A stretch of 14,714 bases of DNA from an uncultured Muribaculaceae bacterium (GCA_910585755.1 CAJUFH010000066.1:1-14714); one strand, 5' to 3'. Shown: positions 7,383-13,506, numbered from the stretch's first letter. Numbers and translations are program-made. Notes: a model not told the origin generated them from the sequence alone.

Positions 7383-9089
7383 TTACTTCTTCTGGGCTTT
7401 TTCCCAGGAGTCTTTAAGGGCGATGGTGCGGTTGAAGATGAGGTGTTCCGGGGTCGAATCGTAGTCGGGCGTGAAATAGCCGATGCGCTGGAACTGGAAC
7501 TTCTCGCCCTTGCGGGCGTTTTCGGCGATGAACGGCTCGACCTTGATTCCCTCGACGACTTTCAGCGAGTCTGGGTTGAGCAGGTCGCGGAAGTCTCCCT
7601 CCTCGGCCGAGGGGTTCTCGCAGGAGAACAGGCGGTCGTAGAGGCGGGCTGTCGCGTCGACGGCGTGCTGGGCGGAAACCCAGTGGAGCGTTCCCTTTAC
7701 CTTGCGCGCGGCGCCGGGGAGCCCCGAACGGGATTCGGGGTCGTAGGTGCAGTGGATAGTCGTGATGTTCCCTTCGGAATCCTTGTCGACGCCGACGCAC
7801 TTCACGATATATGCCCCCTTGAGGCGCACTTCCGAATCGGGCGCGAGGCGGAAGAATTTCTTGGGCGGATTCTCCATGAAGTCGTCACGTTCGATATATA
7901 TTTCGCGTGCGAAGGGCATCTTGTGAGTTCCTGCCGCGGGATCCTCGGGGTTGTTTTCCATCTCGACCATCTCGACTTCCCCTTCGGGATAGTTGTCGAT
8001 GATGACCTTTACGGGGTTCATGACCGCCATTCCGCGGGTAGCGATGGCGTTGAGGTCTTCGCGCACGGCGTGTTCGAGCAGGCTGACGGAAATCATCGCT
8101 TCCTCGATTTTGGTGTAGCCAATGCGGTCGATGAAGTTGCGGACACCCTTGGAGGTGAAGCCTCGGCGGCGCATGCCGGAGATTGTCGGCATACGGGGGT
8201 CGTCCCATCCGGCGACGAGTCCTTCCTTGACGAGCTGCAGCAGTTTGCGCTTGCTCATCACGGTGTAGGTCAGGTTGAGGCGGTTGAACTCGATCTGGCG
8301 GGGGCGGTAAGTGCCGTCGCTCAGGAAATCGACGAAATAGTCGTAGAGCGGGCGGTGGGGCACGAACTCAAGGGTGCAGATCGAATGGGTCACACCTTCG
8401 AAGAAATCGCTCTGGCCGTGGGCGAAGTCATACATGGGGTAGACTTTCCAGGTCGTGCCGGTGCGATGGTGCGGGGTGTGGATTATGCGGTACATTACCG
8501 GGTCGCGGAAATGCATGTTGCTCGATGCCATGTCGATTTTGGCGCGGAGCACTCTCGCCCCTTCGGGAAATTCCCCCTTGTTCATGCGCTCGAACAGGTC
8601 GAGATTCTCCTCTACGGAGCGGTCGCGATAGGGGGAGTTGGTTCCGGGAGTTGTAGGAGTTCCCTTCTGCGCTGCTATCTCTTCGGAGGTCTGGTCGTCG
8701 ACATAGGCTTTTCCCTCCTTGATCAGGCGCACGGCAAGGTCGTAGAGCTGCGGGAAGTAGTCGGAGGCATAGCGTTCGTTCTCTCCCCAGTCGAATCCGA
8801 GCCAGTGGATGTCGTCGCGGATGGCATCGACATACTCGGTATCTTCCTTGATGGGATTGGTGTCGTCGAAGCGCAGAAAGCACTTGCCGCCGAATTTGTC
8901 CGCGGCTCCGAAGTCCATGCAGATAGCTTTCGCGTGGCCGATATGGAGGTATCCGTTCGGCTCAGGCGGGAAGCGTGTCTGGATTCTTCCTGAGTTTTTG
9001 CCCTCTTTGAGGTCGTCAGCGATAATCTGCTCGACGAAGTTGAGACCTTTCTCCTCTTCGGGGAGGTTGGCGGTAGTGTTTTCAGCCAT
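7383..9089 (-). CDS. glnS: Glutaminyl-tRNA synthetase
   Basis: The 568-aa protein is full length for bacterial GlnRS, the class I enzyme that charges tRNA-Gln with glutamine. The HIGH motif lies at 49-52 within FPPEPNGYLHIGHAKAI. The KMSKS-like motif VMSKRK is at about 277-282. RFDDTNPIKEDTEYV, WLGFDWGE and MYDFAHGQSD are characteristic of the GlnRS/GluRS catalytic core, and the PPEPNGYLHIGH form is GlnRS-specific. The C-terminal beta-barrel anticodon-binding domain fills about 340-560. The ATG at 9089 gives the expected N-terminal extension. It is a host housekeeping gene and so marks backbone between two accessory zones. Confidence 0.98.
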   Translation of the reverse strand: MAENTTANLPEEEKGLNFVEQIIADDLKEGKNSGRIQTRFPPEPNGYLHIGHAKAICMDFGAADKFGGKCFLRFDDTNPIKEDTEYVDAIRDDIHWLGFDWGENERYASDYFPQLYDLAVRLIKEGKAYVDDQTSEEIAAQKGTPTTPGTNSPYRDRSVEENLDLFERMNKGEFPEGARVLRAKIDMASSNMHFRDPVMYRIIHTPHHRTGTTWKVYPMYDFAHGQSDFFEGVTHSICTLEFVPHRPLYDYFVDFLSDGTYRPRQIEFNRLNLTYTVMSKRKLLQLVKEGLVAGWDDPRMPTISGMRRRGFTSKGVRNFIDRIGYTKIEEAMISVSLLEHAVREDLNAIATRGMAVMNPVKVIIDNYPEGEVEMVEMENNPEDPAAGTHKMPFAREIYIERDDFMENPPKKFFRLAPDSEVRLKGAYIVKCVGVDKDSEGNITTIHCTYDPESRSGLPGAARKVKGTLHWVSAQHAVDATARLYDRLFSCENPSAEEGDFRDLLNPDSLKVVEGIKVEPFIAENARKGEKFQFQRIGYFTPDYDSTPEHLIFNRTIALKDSWEKAQKK

Positions 9090-9206
9090 TTGCGTATAAT
9101 ATATATTGGTGATATATATGGTTTATCAACAAAAAAATTATCCCGCGAAAATACGCAAAATCCGCGGAATATCCTCGCAGCCGTCTGGATTTCTTGAATT
9201 TCGGAG

Positions 9207-9247
9207 GGTTTTAATTTCCGCTCCGACAATTTTGCGGAAATAAATTC
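9207..9247. repeat. Duplicated intergenic element, copy 1 (with stem-loop)
   Basis: These 41 bp match 10070-10109 with two substitutions and one indel. TTTCCGC (9215-9221) pairs with GCGGAAA (9234-9240) around a 12-nt loop TCCGACAATTTT. It lies 34 nt before the shared TTGCCATATTG block and 103 nt before the ATG at 9350. The spacing is exactly the same in copy 2. Confidence 0.85.
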
Positions 9248-9288
9248 GGGAGAGTTGTTACAATGCGCCTGTGGAGTATTTTGCCATA

Positions 9289-9319
9289 TTGTATATGTTG
9301 TTTATTTTGAGTAAATTTG
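9289..9319 (+). promoter_or_regulatory. Promoter of the small membrane protein at 9350
   Basis: TTG (9289-9291), 20 nt, then TAAATTTG (9312-9319). This fits the Bacteroidetes -33/-7 pattern. The GTCAAACCAATAA leader begins 4 nt downstream, about where transcription should start. Confidence 0.7.
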
Positions 9320-9323
9320 CATT

Positions 9324-9336
9324 GTCAAACCAATAA
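9324..9336 (+). promoter_or_regulatory. Leader motif GTCAAACCAATAA, copy 1
   Basis: This is an exact 13-nt copy of the motif found before genes at 10212, 12758 and 12939. Its first base is 26 nt upstream of the ATG at 9350. The recurrence with fixed spacing suggests a role in translation start or transcript regulation. Confidence 0.75.
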
Positions 9337-9349
9337 GCCCCAATGGATT

Positions 9350-9523
9350 ATGGAACCAGTTATAGCGACAGCCATCATATTTTTCTTCCTTATTAATTTC
9401 CCTATGTTCTTGACCGCTTGGGACGAGAACTGGTATTGGAAAAGTGTGGCTACAATAGCAATCATTGATTTCTTTTATGTTCTACTTGTTTTTGCCGGCT
9501 TGTATTTAATCTCAGTCCTGTGA
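9350..9523 (+). CDS. Small two-TM membrane protein
   Basis: The 57-aa protein begins MEPVIATAIIFFFLI at ATG 9350. An upstream TTG at 9317 in the same frame would start within the promoter and is not used here. Two hydrophobic segments (about 4-21 and 34-55) flank a short loop AWDENWYWKS, giving a hairpin membrane topology. It has its own promoter and the shared leader. Its first residues resemble those of the protein at 10212 (MEQIAVLVIVLLA), consistent with a common 5' cassette. Its 3' end overlaps the convergent gene at 9462-10040 by 62 nt. No family is recognised. Confidence 0.65.
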   Translation: MEPVIATAIIFFFLINFPMFLTAWDENWYWKSVATIAIIDFFYVLLVFAGLYLISVL

Positions 9524-10040
9524 GGTCGTATTCCCATTCACCGAGAAGCCGTCTGTGTAGCATTTCAACCATATTCGACATACCTGAGTTGTATTTTTTA
9601 TTGAATGCAACGCGAGCCGTATCATATATGTTTAATTTATCACTATCTACGGTAGCCGATGAGGCTTTATGGAGTTCCAGTTTAAAATCTCTTGCTGCAA
9701 TAACCATTTCATCAAAGCAGCCACGGTCTTTATGGTTGAAAAACATTTCAGTGAGCAAGGCTATGTTTTCCATTTCAAAAATTGGAATGGTAATCCACTC
9801 ATCCATTTTTCCGGATTTTCGCGTTAAAAGTAAATCCAACGGCATGGTATTGATGTTTACTCTGACCGTATTTGCCGCGCAGATGAATCTCTCTATCGCT
9901 GAATAAATCTTTGACATAGCGATTTCAAATCGGGCGTTCCGCCTATGTAGCATCTCTTTTTTCACGAAGTACCATGCTGCTGAAATCGCACTGACGCACA
10001 AAGCGATTCCGGGCCAATTAAATATTGTGTTCCAATCCAT
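9462..10040 (-). CDS. Membrane-anchored protein of unknown function
   Basis: The 192-aa protein has one N-terminal transmembrane segment (about 9-26, PGIALCVSAISAAWYFV). A mostly helical soluble domain follows, with FEIAMSKIYSAIERFICAAN and MFFNHKDRGCFDEMVIAARDF, and a basic C-terminus. The layout suggests a single-pass protein with a cytoplasmic helical domain. The last 62 nt overlap the small membrane gene on the other strand. Its start lies 30 nt from the duplicated stem-loop element at 10070. No family or catalytic motif is recognised. Confidence 0.65.
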   Translation of the reverse strand: MDWNTIFNWPGIALCVSAISAAWYFVKKEMLHRRNARFEIAMSKIYSAIERFICAANTVRVNINTMPLDLLLTRKSGKMDEWITIPIFEMENIALLTEMFFNHKDRGCFDEMVIAARDFKLELHKASSATVDSDKLNIYDTARVAFNKKYNSGMSNMVEMLHRRLLGEWEYDLTGLRLNTSRQKQVEHKRNQ

Positions 10041-10069
10041 TGATGCCTTTTTGATTTTTATTTTCAGTA

Positions 10070-10109
10070 GGTCTTAATTCCGCTCCGACAATTTCGCGGA
10101 AATAAATTC
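10070..10109. repeat. Duplicated intergenic element, copy 2 (with stem-loop)
   Basis: These 40 bp match 9207-9247. TTCCGC (10078-10083) pairs with GCGGAA (10096-10101) around a 12-nt loop. The distance to the shared TTGCCATATTG block (34 nt) and from that block to the ATG (69 nt) is identical to copy 1, although the sequence between has drifted. Confidence 0.85.
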
Positions 10110-10150
10110 AAGTGATTGCGTCTGTCGGGGTCAGACTGGTCGTTGCCATA

Positions 10151-10181
10151 TTGTGTATGTCGGGATGTTTCATTAACTTTG
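10151..10181 (+). promoter_or_regulatory. Promoter of the membrane protein at 10212
   Basis: TTG (10151-10153), 20 nt, then TAACTTTG (10174-10181). It sits in the same position relative to the leader motif and ATG as the promoter at 9289-9319. Confidence 0.75.
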
Positions 10182-10185
10182 TGTA

Positions 10186-10198
10186 GTCAAACCAATAA
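10186..10198 (+). promoter_or_regulatory. Leader motif GTCAAACCAATAA, copy 2
   Basis: An exact copy whose first base is 26 nt upstream of the ATG at 10212 and 5 nt after the end of the -7 box, so it probably forms the mRNA 5' end. Confidence 0.75.
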
Positions 10199-10211
10199 AC
10201 CACAATAGATT

Positions 10212-10508
10212 ATGGAACAAATTGCAGTATTGGTCATTGTATTACTCGCACTTGTGATTTTCGCCGTTCTCATATCACGCCGGATTAAAGGCTGGCGGAC
10301 AAAGCGGCAGATACGGCGCGAGCAAGAACTGCGTGAGCGTTGCGTCAGATACGCTGCGAGTGGTAATCTTGCTTCGGCGGCATACATATACAGGTTCATT
10401 GTGAATGGCACTTTTATTGAAAAGGATGTCAAAACGGGGGAAGTTTATGAACGCACCTATCCTAACCTTGAGGGAATAATACATCAAGTCGAAAGGCCAA
10501 AGAAGTAA
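10212..10508 (+). CDS. Small single-TM protein with basic cytoplasmic tail
   Basis: The 98-aa protein has one N-terminal transmembrane helix (about 3-22, QIAVLVIVLLALVIFAVLI). A strongly basic stretch follows (SRRIKGWRTKRQIRREQ), fixing the C-terminus in the cytoplasm. The rest is a short soluble domain with AASGNLASAAYIYRFIVNG. It is expressed from the duplicated promoter/leader cassette. Its 3' end overlaps the convergent gene ending at 10462 by 47 nt. No family is recognised. Confidence 0.7.
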   Translation: MEQIAVLVIVLLALVIFAVLISRRIKGWRTKRQIRREQELRERCVRYAASGNLASAAYIYRFIVNGTFIEKDVKTGEVYERTYPNLEGIIHQVERPKK

Positions 10509-10794
10509 GAGCCTGCGATTGGTTTTTCGAAGCTGCATCTGCGGACGCGCCAAACCAACCACCCAAAACTCCTATCTTACCACCTGACGAGCCTTCATCT
10601 GAGACAGTGAGGGCGATATTGTAGTGCAAGGTGGTCTGCTTATAACTATTGCCATCCGACTTTGTAATCATATCATTCCCATTGGTTGATGTAGGATTTA
10701 CAATCAACCGTGAGCCGTCTTTTTGTTCGTTGAGGTCAACAATGGCATCCGAGATTTGGGATACTGTTTCCTTGATAAATTCTTTTAAATCCAT
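10462..10794 (-). CDS. Small soluble protein, weakly Trypco2-like
   Basis: The protein is 110 aa from ATG 10794 (MDLKEFIKETVSQISDAIVD). A GTG at 10851 would add 19 residues (VYNKRPKIRI...), but the LKEFIKET start is the more usual N-terminus for such proteins. An N-terminal helix is followed by alternating strands: LHYNIALTVSDEG, GKIGVLGGWFGA, SLAFRLDVLFP. This helix-plus-beta layout recalls the trypsin-co-occurring (Trypco2-type) small domains, but the similarity is only by pattern. It is the last gene of the repressor-led minus-strand cluster. Confidence 0.6.
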   Translation of the reverse strand: MDLKEFIKETVSQISDAIVDLNEQKDGSRLIVNPTSTNGNDMITKSDGNSYKQTTLHYNIALTVSDEGSSGGKIGVLGGWFGASADAASKNQSQALTSLAFRLDVLFPQG

Positions 10795-10891
10795 ATCTGA
10801 GGGTGTTGTGTCTGGGGATATTCTAATCTTCGGTCTCTTGTTGTAGACCACACACTTTGTTTTAACTTGTGAACTGAAATTTCACGTTAGA

Positions 10892-11017
10892 TTATATTTC
10901 AGTAACATCCCAATCGTATAGGCCGCTGGGATTTTCCGGTTCGTCAGAAGAACTACCACAAGCAGACATGAATATCAACATCAGGCTGCTTATGAATAAT
11001 GAAAGTTTCTTTTCCAT
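10892..11017 (-). CDS. 41-aa lipoprotein
   Basis: The product starts MEKKLSLFISSLMLIFMSAC and then has GSSSDEPENPSGLYDW. A basic N-terminus, hydrophobic core and lipobox (MSAC|GSSS) make a type II signal peptide with Cys20 as the lipidated residue. The acidic residues after the Cys fit the Bacteroidetes surface-export rule (S-DDE-rich). The mature peptide would be only 22 residues. It lies 6 bases after the stop of 11024-11533 and in the same direction, so it is in the repressor transcript. Tiny prophage lipoproteins are known from superinfection-exclusion systems (T5 Llp type); that role here is an inference from context. Confidence 0.7.
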   Translation of the reverse strand: MEKKLSLFISSLMLIFMSACGSSSDEPENPSGLYDWDVTEI

Positions 11018-11023
11018 ATTAGT

Positions 11024-11533
11024 TTAATAGATTTGCGTTAGGCATTTAATGCCGTTTTGAGAAGGATTGAAATCCGTAATCCTAACAGCTGTTATGCCTC
11101 CGTTCTCCTCGTCTGGTCCACATTCAAACCAAATCGCAGGCCACATACGAGAAAAAAGCCCACGCTGAAGCAGAATGCTGTCTTTTTGAGTTAATGTAGA
11201 CTCTCCAGCTTTTGTCGGCCCAAATGTTGCTGCACATCTATTGATAAACTCGGTAACCTGAGGCGTGAATCTTTTTGAATGGGAAATAAACTCAACACTG
11301 GTTACACGTCCCTCTTTAGAATGTACCTCGACGTAAGAGAACATGCCAAGCTCCTTTGTGGTCAAGATAGTTCGCTCAGGATAATCATCGGGTGATAGAT
11401 GAATGATGTCGAAACTGAAATAGTCTGCGATAGATTGTTTCGCTATTACATCAGCTTGCTGATACATAGGAGGTTGCGTTGGCTGAGGCTTTGATTCCGT
11501 CCTATTCTTTTTGAAAATATTAAAGAGTCCCAT
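11024..11533 (-). CDS. Unknown protein in the repressor operon
   Basis: The 169-aa protein starts MGLFNIFKKN, followed by a Pro/Gln-rich linker (SKPQPTQPPMYQQAD) and a mixed alpha/beta domain (TTKELGMFSYVEVHSKEGRVTSVEF, FINRCAATFGP, and WPAIWFECGPDE). There is no signal peptide or TM segment. Its ATG is two bases beyond the repressor stop, so translation is coupled. The basic amphipathic N-terminus could associate with the membrane. No family is recognised. Confidence 0.65.
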   Translation of the reverse strand: MGLFNIFKKNRTESKPQPTQPPMYQQADVIAKQSIADYFSFDIIHLSPDDYPERTILTTKELGMFSYVEVHSKEGRVTSVEFISHSKRFTPQVTEFINRCAATFGPTKAGESTLTQKDSILLQRGLFSRMWPAIWFECGPDEENGGITAVRITDFNPSQNGIKCLTQIY

Positions 11534-11535
11534 GA

Positions 11536-11919
11536 TTATTTTTTTAGTCGTGCTTCGAGTTGTTTGATGCGCTCAGTGAGCGTAGCGATTGATTCGTTCT
11601 TGGCGTTGATTGTGTCTTGGAGTGAAGCGATGGTGTCGATGAGCTTCATCATGCGTTCAGTATTTTTGTCCTCCAAAGTTTCAAGGTCGCTTTTGCCTTT
11701 CAGCATATTACCATCTCCGAGTAATAACCAATCCAATGATAACTCGGGAAATCGTTTTGCAATTCCGATGAGAGTAACAACATTGGGGTCAGCCGTGCCG
11801 CGTATGTGCTTGTCGAGTGTAGGCTGTTTCAAGCCGCATTCAGCCGCGAATTTGCGCACGGACAATTTCGTGTAATCCACGAATGTTTTAATCCTATTAG
11901 ATACCTCTAAGAGCGCCAT
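11536..11919 (-). CDS. XRE-family repressor with C-terminal coiled coil
   Basis: The 127-aa protein has an N-terminal HTH (about 5-66): KLSVRKFAAECGLKQPTLDKHIRG contains the two DNA-contact helices, followed by the family's typical FPELSLDWLLLGDG segment. The C-terminus (about 80-127) is a coiled coil (LIDTIASLQDTINAKNES, TERIKQLEARLKK) likely for dimerisation. There is no LexA-like peptidase domain, so induction is not by RecA-driven self-cleavage. The gene is transcribed divergently from the + operon at 12075, with palindromic sites over both promoters, indicating a phage-like switch with autoregulation. Confidence 0.85.
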   Translation of the reverse strand: MALLEVSNRIKTFVDYTKLSVRKFAAECGLKQPTLDKHIRGTADPNVVTLIGIAKRFPELSLDWLLLGDGNMLKGKSDLETLEDKNTERMMKLIDTIASLQDTINAKNESIATLTERIKQLEARLKK

Positions 11920-11941
11920 TTTGTTAATATATCTTAAATTA

Positions 11942-11949
11942 CAAATCTA
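11942..11949 (-). promoter_or_regulatory. -7 box of the repressor promoter
   Basis: TAGATTTG on the minus strand fits TAnnTTTG and lies 22 nt upstream of the repressor start codon. It overlaps palindrome 11946-11955, so the repressor can act on its own gene. No clear -33 element is seen. Confidence 0.55.
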
Positions 11950-11955
11950 ATTAGA
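11946..11955. promoter_or_regulatory. Operator site 1 (TCTAATTAGA)
   Basis: A perfect 10-bp palindrome that shares its core with operator 2. It overlaps the repressor's own -7 box. The centres of the two sites are 30 bp apart, close to three helical turns, allowing cooperative binding on one face. Confidence 0.7.
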
Positions 11956-11962
11956 GATGTTA

Positions 11963-11994
11963 TTTGAATAATTAATCTAATTAGATTAACTTTG
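11963..11994 (+). promoter_or_regulatory. Promoter of the + strand operon
   Basis: TTTG (11963-11966), exactly 20 nt, then TAACTTTG (11987-11994): a near-consensus Bacteroidetes promoter. The spacer and first bases of the -7 box are covered by operator 2. Confidence 0.85.
11972..11989. promoter_or_regulatory. Operator site 2 (18-bp perfect palindrome)
   Basis: TTAATCTAATTAGATTAA is perfectly self-complementary and overlaps the -7 region of the + operon promoter. A repressor bound here would block RNA polymerase. Confidence 0.8.
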
Positions 11995-12004
11995 CAGCAT
12001 CAAT

Positions 12005-12037
12005 CAATCAATATCGCAAAGATAGCGATTTTGATTG
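12005..12037 (+). promoter_or_regulatory. 5'-UTR hairpin upstream of the 12075 gene
   Basis: CAATCA (12005-12010) pairs with TGATTG (12032-12037), and ATCGC (12013-12017) with GCGAT (12025-12029), around loop AAAGATA. It starts about 5 nt after the predicted transcription start, so it would cap the mRNA 5' end. It has no U-tract and is not a terminator. Confidence 0.55.
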
Positions 12038-12074
12038 GGATAACAGCGACCAAACCGAAATAAAACTACAAGCT

Positions 12075-12347
12075 ATGACAGCGAAAATCAACGGAAAAGA
12101 AATCAGCGCTCCCATTTGGGGTGGCCATCGTCCGGCACTCCTTGCTCCGTGGAGCGAGATTAAGAAACTCGGCTTCAAGAAGCGCGACCGATCCTTTGGC
12201 ACCATTGAGGACGAAAACGGAAAGCATATCCAAGCTCTCTTTTTCTACGCCACTAAGCATTGTTGCTCCCTTACAGATGAGCAGCTGAGCGAATGCCGCT
12301 ACGAGTGGTATGTGACCACTGAAACTCTTGACGAAATCTCGGACTAA
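12075..12347 (+). CDS. Unknown protein, first gene of the repressor-controlled operon
   Basis: The 90-aa protein starts MTAKINGKEISAPIWGG. It is mixed alpha/beta with GGHRPALLAPWSEIKKLGFK and a charged C-terminus (YEWYVTTETLDEISD). There is no signal peptide or TM segment. A degenerate leader motif (ACCAAACCGAAATAA) lies before the ATG. It is transcribed from the promoter at 11963-11994, with a 75-nt 5' UTR. The next gene follows after 15 nt. No family is recognised. Confidence 0.65.
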   Translation: MTAKINGKEISAPIWGGHRPALLAPWSEIKKLGFKKRDRSFGTIEDENGKHIQALFFYATKHCCSLTDEQLSECRYEWYVTTETLDEISD

Positions 12348-12362
12348 TCAATTCAACTCAAT

Positions 12363-12722
12363 ATGGACACAACAGCGACCAAAATCAATGCACTCCTCGA
12401 CGCTATCAGTCAGGACATCGCAAAACATGAGAACGTGGCTAATTCAGCCATGCAGACTCTTGAAAAATTAAATGCAACCCCCGAAGAGTTCAAAGAGGCA
12501 AATCTTCGCTACGGCCTCAACGCCTTTGTCATCAACTACCTCTACCGCATCAAGGCTGTGGTAATTGAGCGAGACATTAAGAAGGCTGAGAACCTCATCC
12601 GTTACCATGCCTACTATCAGCACTCCAAGGGCAACCTTGATGATGGCTCAACCATCTCTGTCGCTCAGGCGGCAGTAGCAGTAACTCTCGATGGCTATGT
12701 TGCCCGCTTTTTTGAAGCATAA
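12363..12722 (+). CDS. Unknown helical protein
   Basis: The 119-aa product is predicted almost wholly alpha-helical (INALLDAISQDIAKHENVAN, FKEANLRYGLNAFVINYLYR, and DIKKAENLIRYHAYYQ). There is no membrane segment or signal peptide. It follows the 12075 gene by 15 nt and has only a partial leader (CAATTCAACTCAAT) in front. It is probably co-transcribed. No family is recognised. Confidence 0.65.
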   Translation: MDTTATKINALLDAISQDIAKHENVANSAMQTLEKLNATPEEFKEANLRYGLNAFVINYLYRIKAVVIERDIKKAENLIRYHAYYQHSKGNLDDGSTISVAQAAVAVTLDGYVARFFEA

Positions 12723-12731
12723 TCCTCCCAA

Positions 12732-12744
12732 GTCAAACCAATAA
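12732..12744 (+). promoter_or_regulatory. Leader motif GTCAAACCAATAA, copy 3
   Basis: An exact copy 26 nt upstream of the ATG at 12758. No TAnnTTTG box precedes it, so the motif is not simply part of a promoter. Confidence 0.7.
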
Positions 12745-12757
12745 ATCAACATCAACT

Positions 12758-12907
12758 ATGACGGAATCTGAAGTAATGGCACTTGCCACAGCCGAGAATC
12801 CCATAATCTGCAAGGCTGGCAACAAAATCGAGTTCAAGGACGGAACCTGCTACGCAATACGTGTCCCCGAGATGAAATACTACAAGGTGAAAGTGTTCAC
12901 CCTCTAA
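12758..12907 (+). CDS. 49-aa unknown protein
   Basis: This small gene starts MTESEVMALATAENPIICK and continues with NKIEFKDGTCYAIRVPEM to end YYKVKVFTL. It is one short helix followed by predicted beta strands, with two cysteines (18, 31). It lies 35 nt after the previous gene and has an exact leader motif at the standard distance, which supports it as a real gene despite its size. No family is recognised. Confidence 0.6.
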   Translation: MTESEVMALATAENPIICKAGNKIEFKDGTCYAIRVPEMKYYKVKVFTL

Positions 12908-12913
12908 CCCCAA

Positions 12914-12926
12914 GTCAAACCAATAA
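12914..12926 (+). promoter_or_regulatory. Leader motif GTCAAACCAATAA, copy 4
   Basis: An exact copy, its first base 25 nt upstream of the ATG at 12939, in the 31-nt gap after the 49-aa gene. Confidence 0.7.
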
Positions 12927-12938
12927 AACCAAATCACA

Positions 12939-13415
12939 ATGGAATTAACAACCTCCTACCAGTACAAGGCCATCAACGAGGCTTCTTACAACAGCCTCGC
13001 CGCCTACGCATCCACAATCCCTGCGACCGTAACCCTGCACCCCGGATTCCTCACAATCGTAATCTCCGAGGACGCTGCTAAGGAAGTCGGCGAGTTCATC
13101 GACGAGAACGGTCTCGACTTCCACATCAATCCGATAGAGGTTGATGATGACAACCTCCGCGACGTAATCGACAGTGAGACCACCGATGCCAATACCCTCC
13201 GCAAAATCATCTACCAGATGATGGAAGAAAAGCGAGCAATGGCCGAAACTCACAAGTCTGTTCTCGATGACATCACCAAGCAGCGAGACTCCGCCAAAGA
13301 AAACCGCGACTTGTACCAGAAGTGGTATCACGAGACATCTGAAAAAGCCGATCGCGTCAAGAGCCAAGTCAAGGCGATTGCGGTACTTGTGAACTCAATC
13401 TTCCCTGAGAAGTAA
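12939..13415 (+). CDS. Unknown protein with C-terminal coiled coil
   Basis: The 158-aa protein has an N-terminal globular part (about 1-75) with strands TVTLHPGFLTIVISEDAAKE and an acidic stretch PIEVDDDNLRDVIDSE. A long charged helix follows (about 85-155: RKIIYQMMEEKRAMAETHKS, then ITKQRDSAKENRDLYQKWYH), likely a coiled coil. It is the last protein gene of the + operon, with an exact leader motif before its ATG, and is followed by the structured-RNA region. No family is recognised. Confidence 0.7.
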   Translation: MELTTSYQYKAINEASYNSLAAYASTIPATVTLHPGFLTIVISEDAAKEVGEFIDENGLDFHINPIEVDDDNLRDVIDSETTDANTLRKIIYQMMEEKRAMAETHKSVLDDITKQRDSAKENRDLYQKWYHETSEKADRVKSQVKAIAVLVNSIFPEK

Positions 13416-13425
13416 CCTTCGCCAA

Positions 13426-13442
13426 GTCAAACCAACCAATAA
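13426..13442 (+). promoter_or_regulatory. Leader motif variant before the RNA region
   Basis: GTCAAACCAACCAATAA is the 13-nt motif with a 4-nt CCAA duplication. It lies 10 nt after the stop of the coiled-coil gene. No start codon follows within 30 nt; three hairpins and a tRNA-like gene do. Confidence 0.6.
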
Positions 13443-13446
13443 CGGC

Positions 13447-13498
13447 GCTCAAGAGTGAGCAATGCCGAGGGGCAAGAGTGCCCCGGCCCCGAAAGGGG
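13447..13498 (+). ncRNA. Cluster of three consecutive short hairpins
   Basis: GCTCA-AGAG-TGAGC (13447-13460), GGGGCA-AGAG-TGCCCC (13469-13484) and CCCC-GAAA-GGGG (13487-13498) lie in tandem. The first two share the apex CAAGAGTG, and the third has a GNRA tetraloop. There is no U-tract, so these are not terminators. They end 8 nt before the tRNA-like gene and may be part of its transcript. Confidence 0.55.
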
Positions 13499-13506
13499 TT
13501 GAAAAC

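Noticed and set aside
7443..8993. Long + strand ORF of 516 codons opposite glnS
   Set aside because: It is an antisense shadow caused by the GC-rich codon use of glnS, and its product has no recognisable fold or start signal.
12945..13367. Minus-strand 140-codon ORF opposite the coiled-coil gene
   Set aside because: It has a low-complexity Val/Gly-rich product. The + strand gene has the leader motif and sensible composition.
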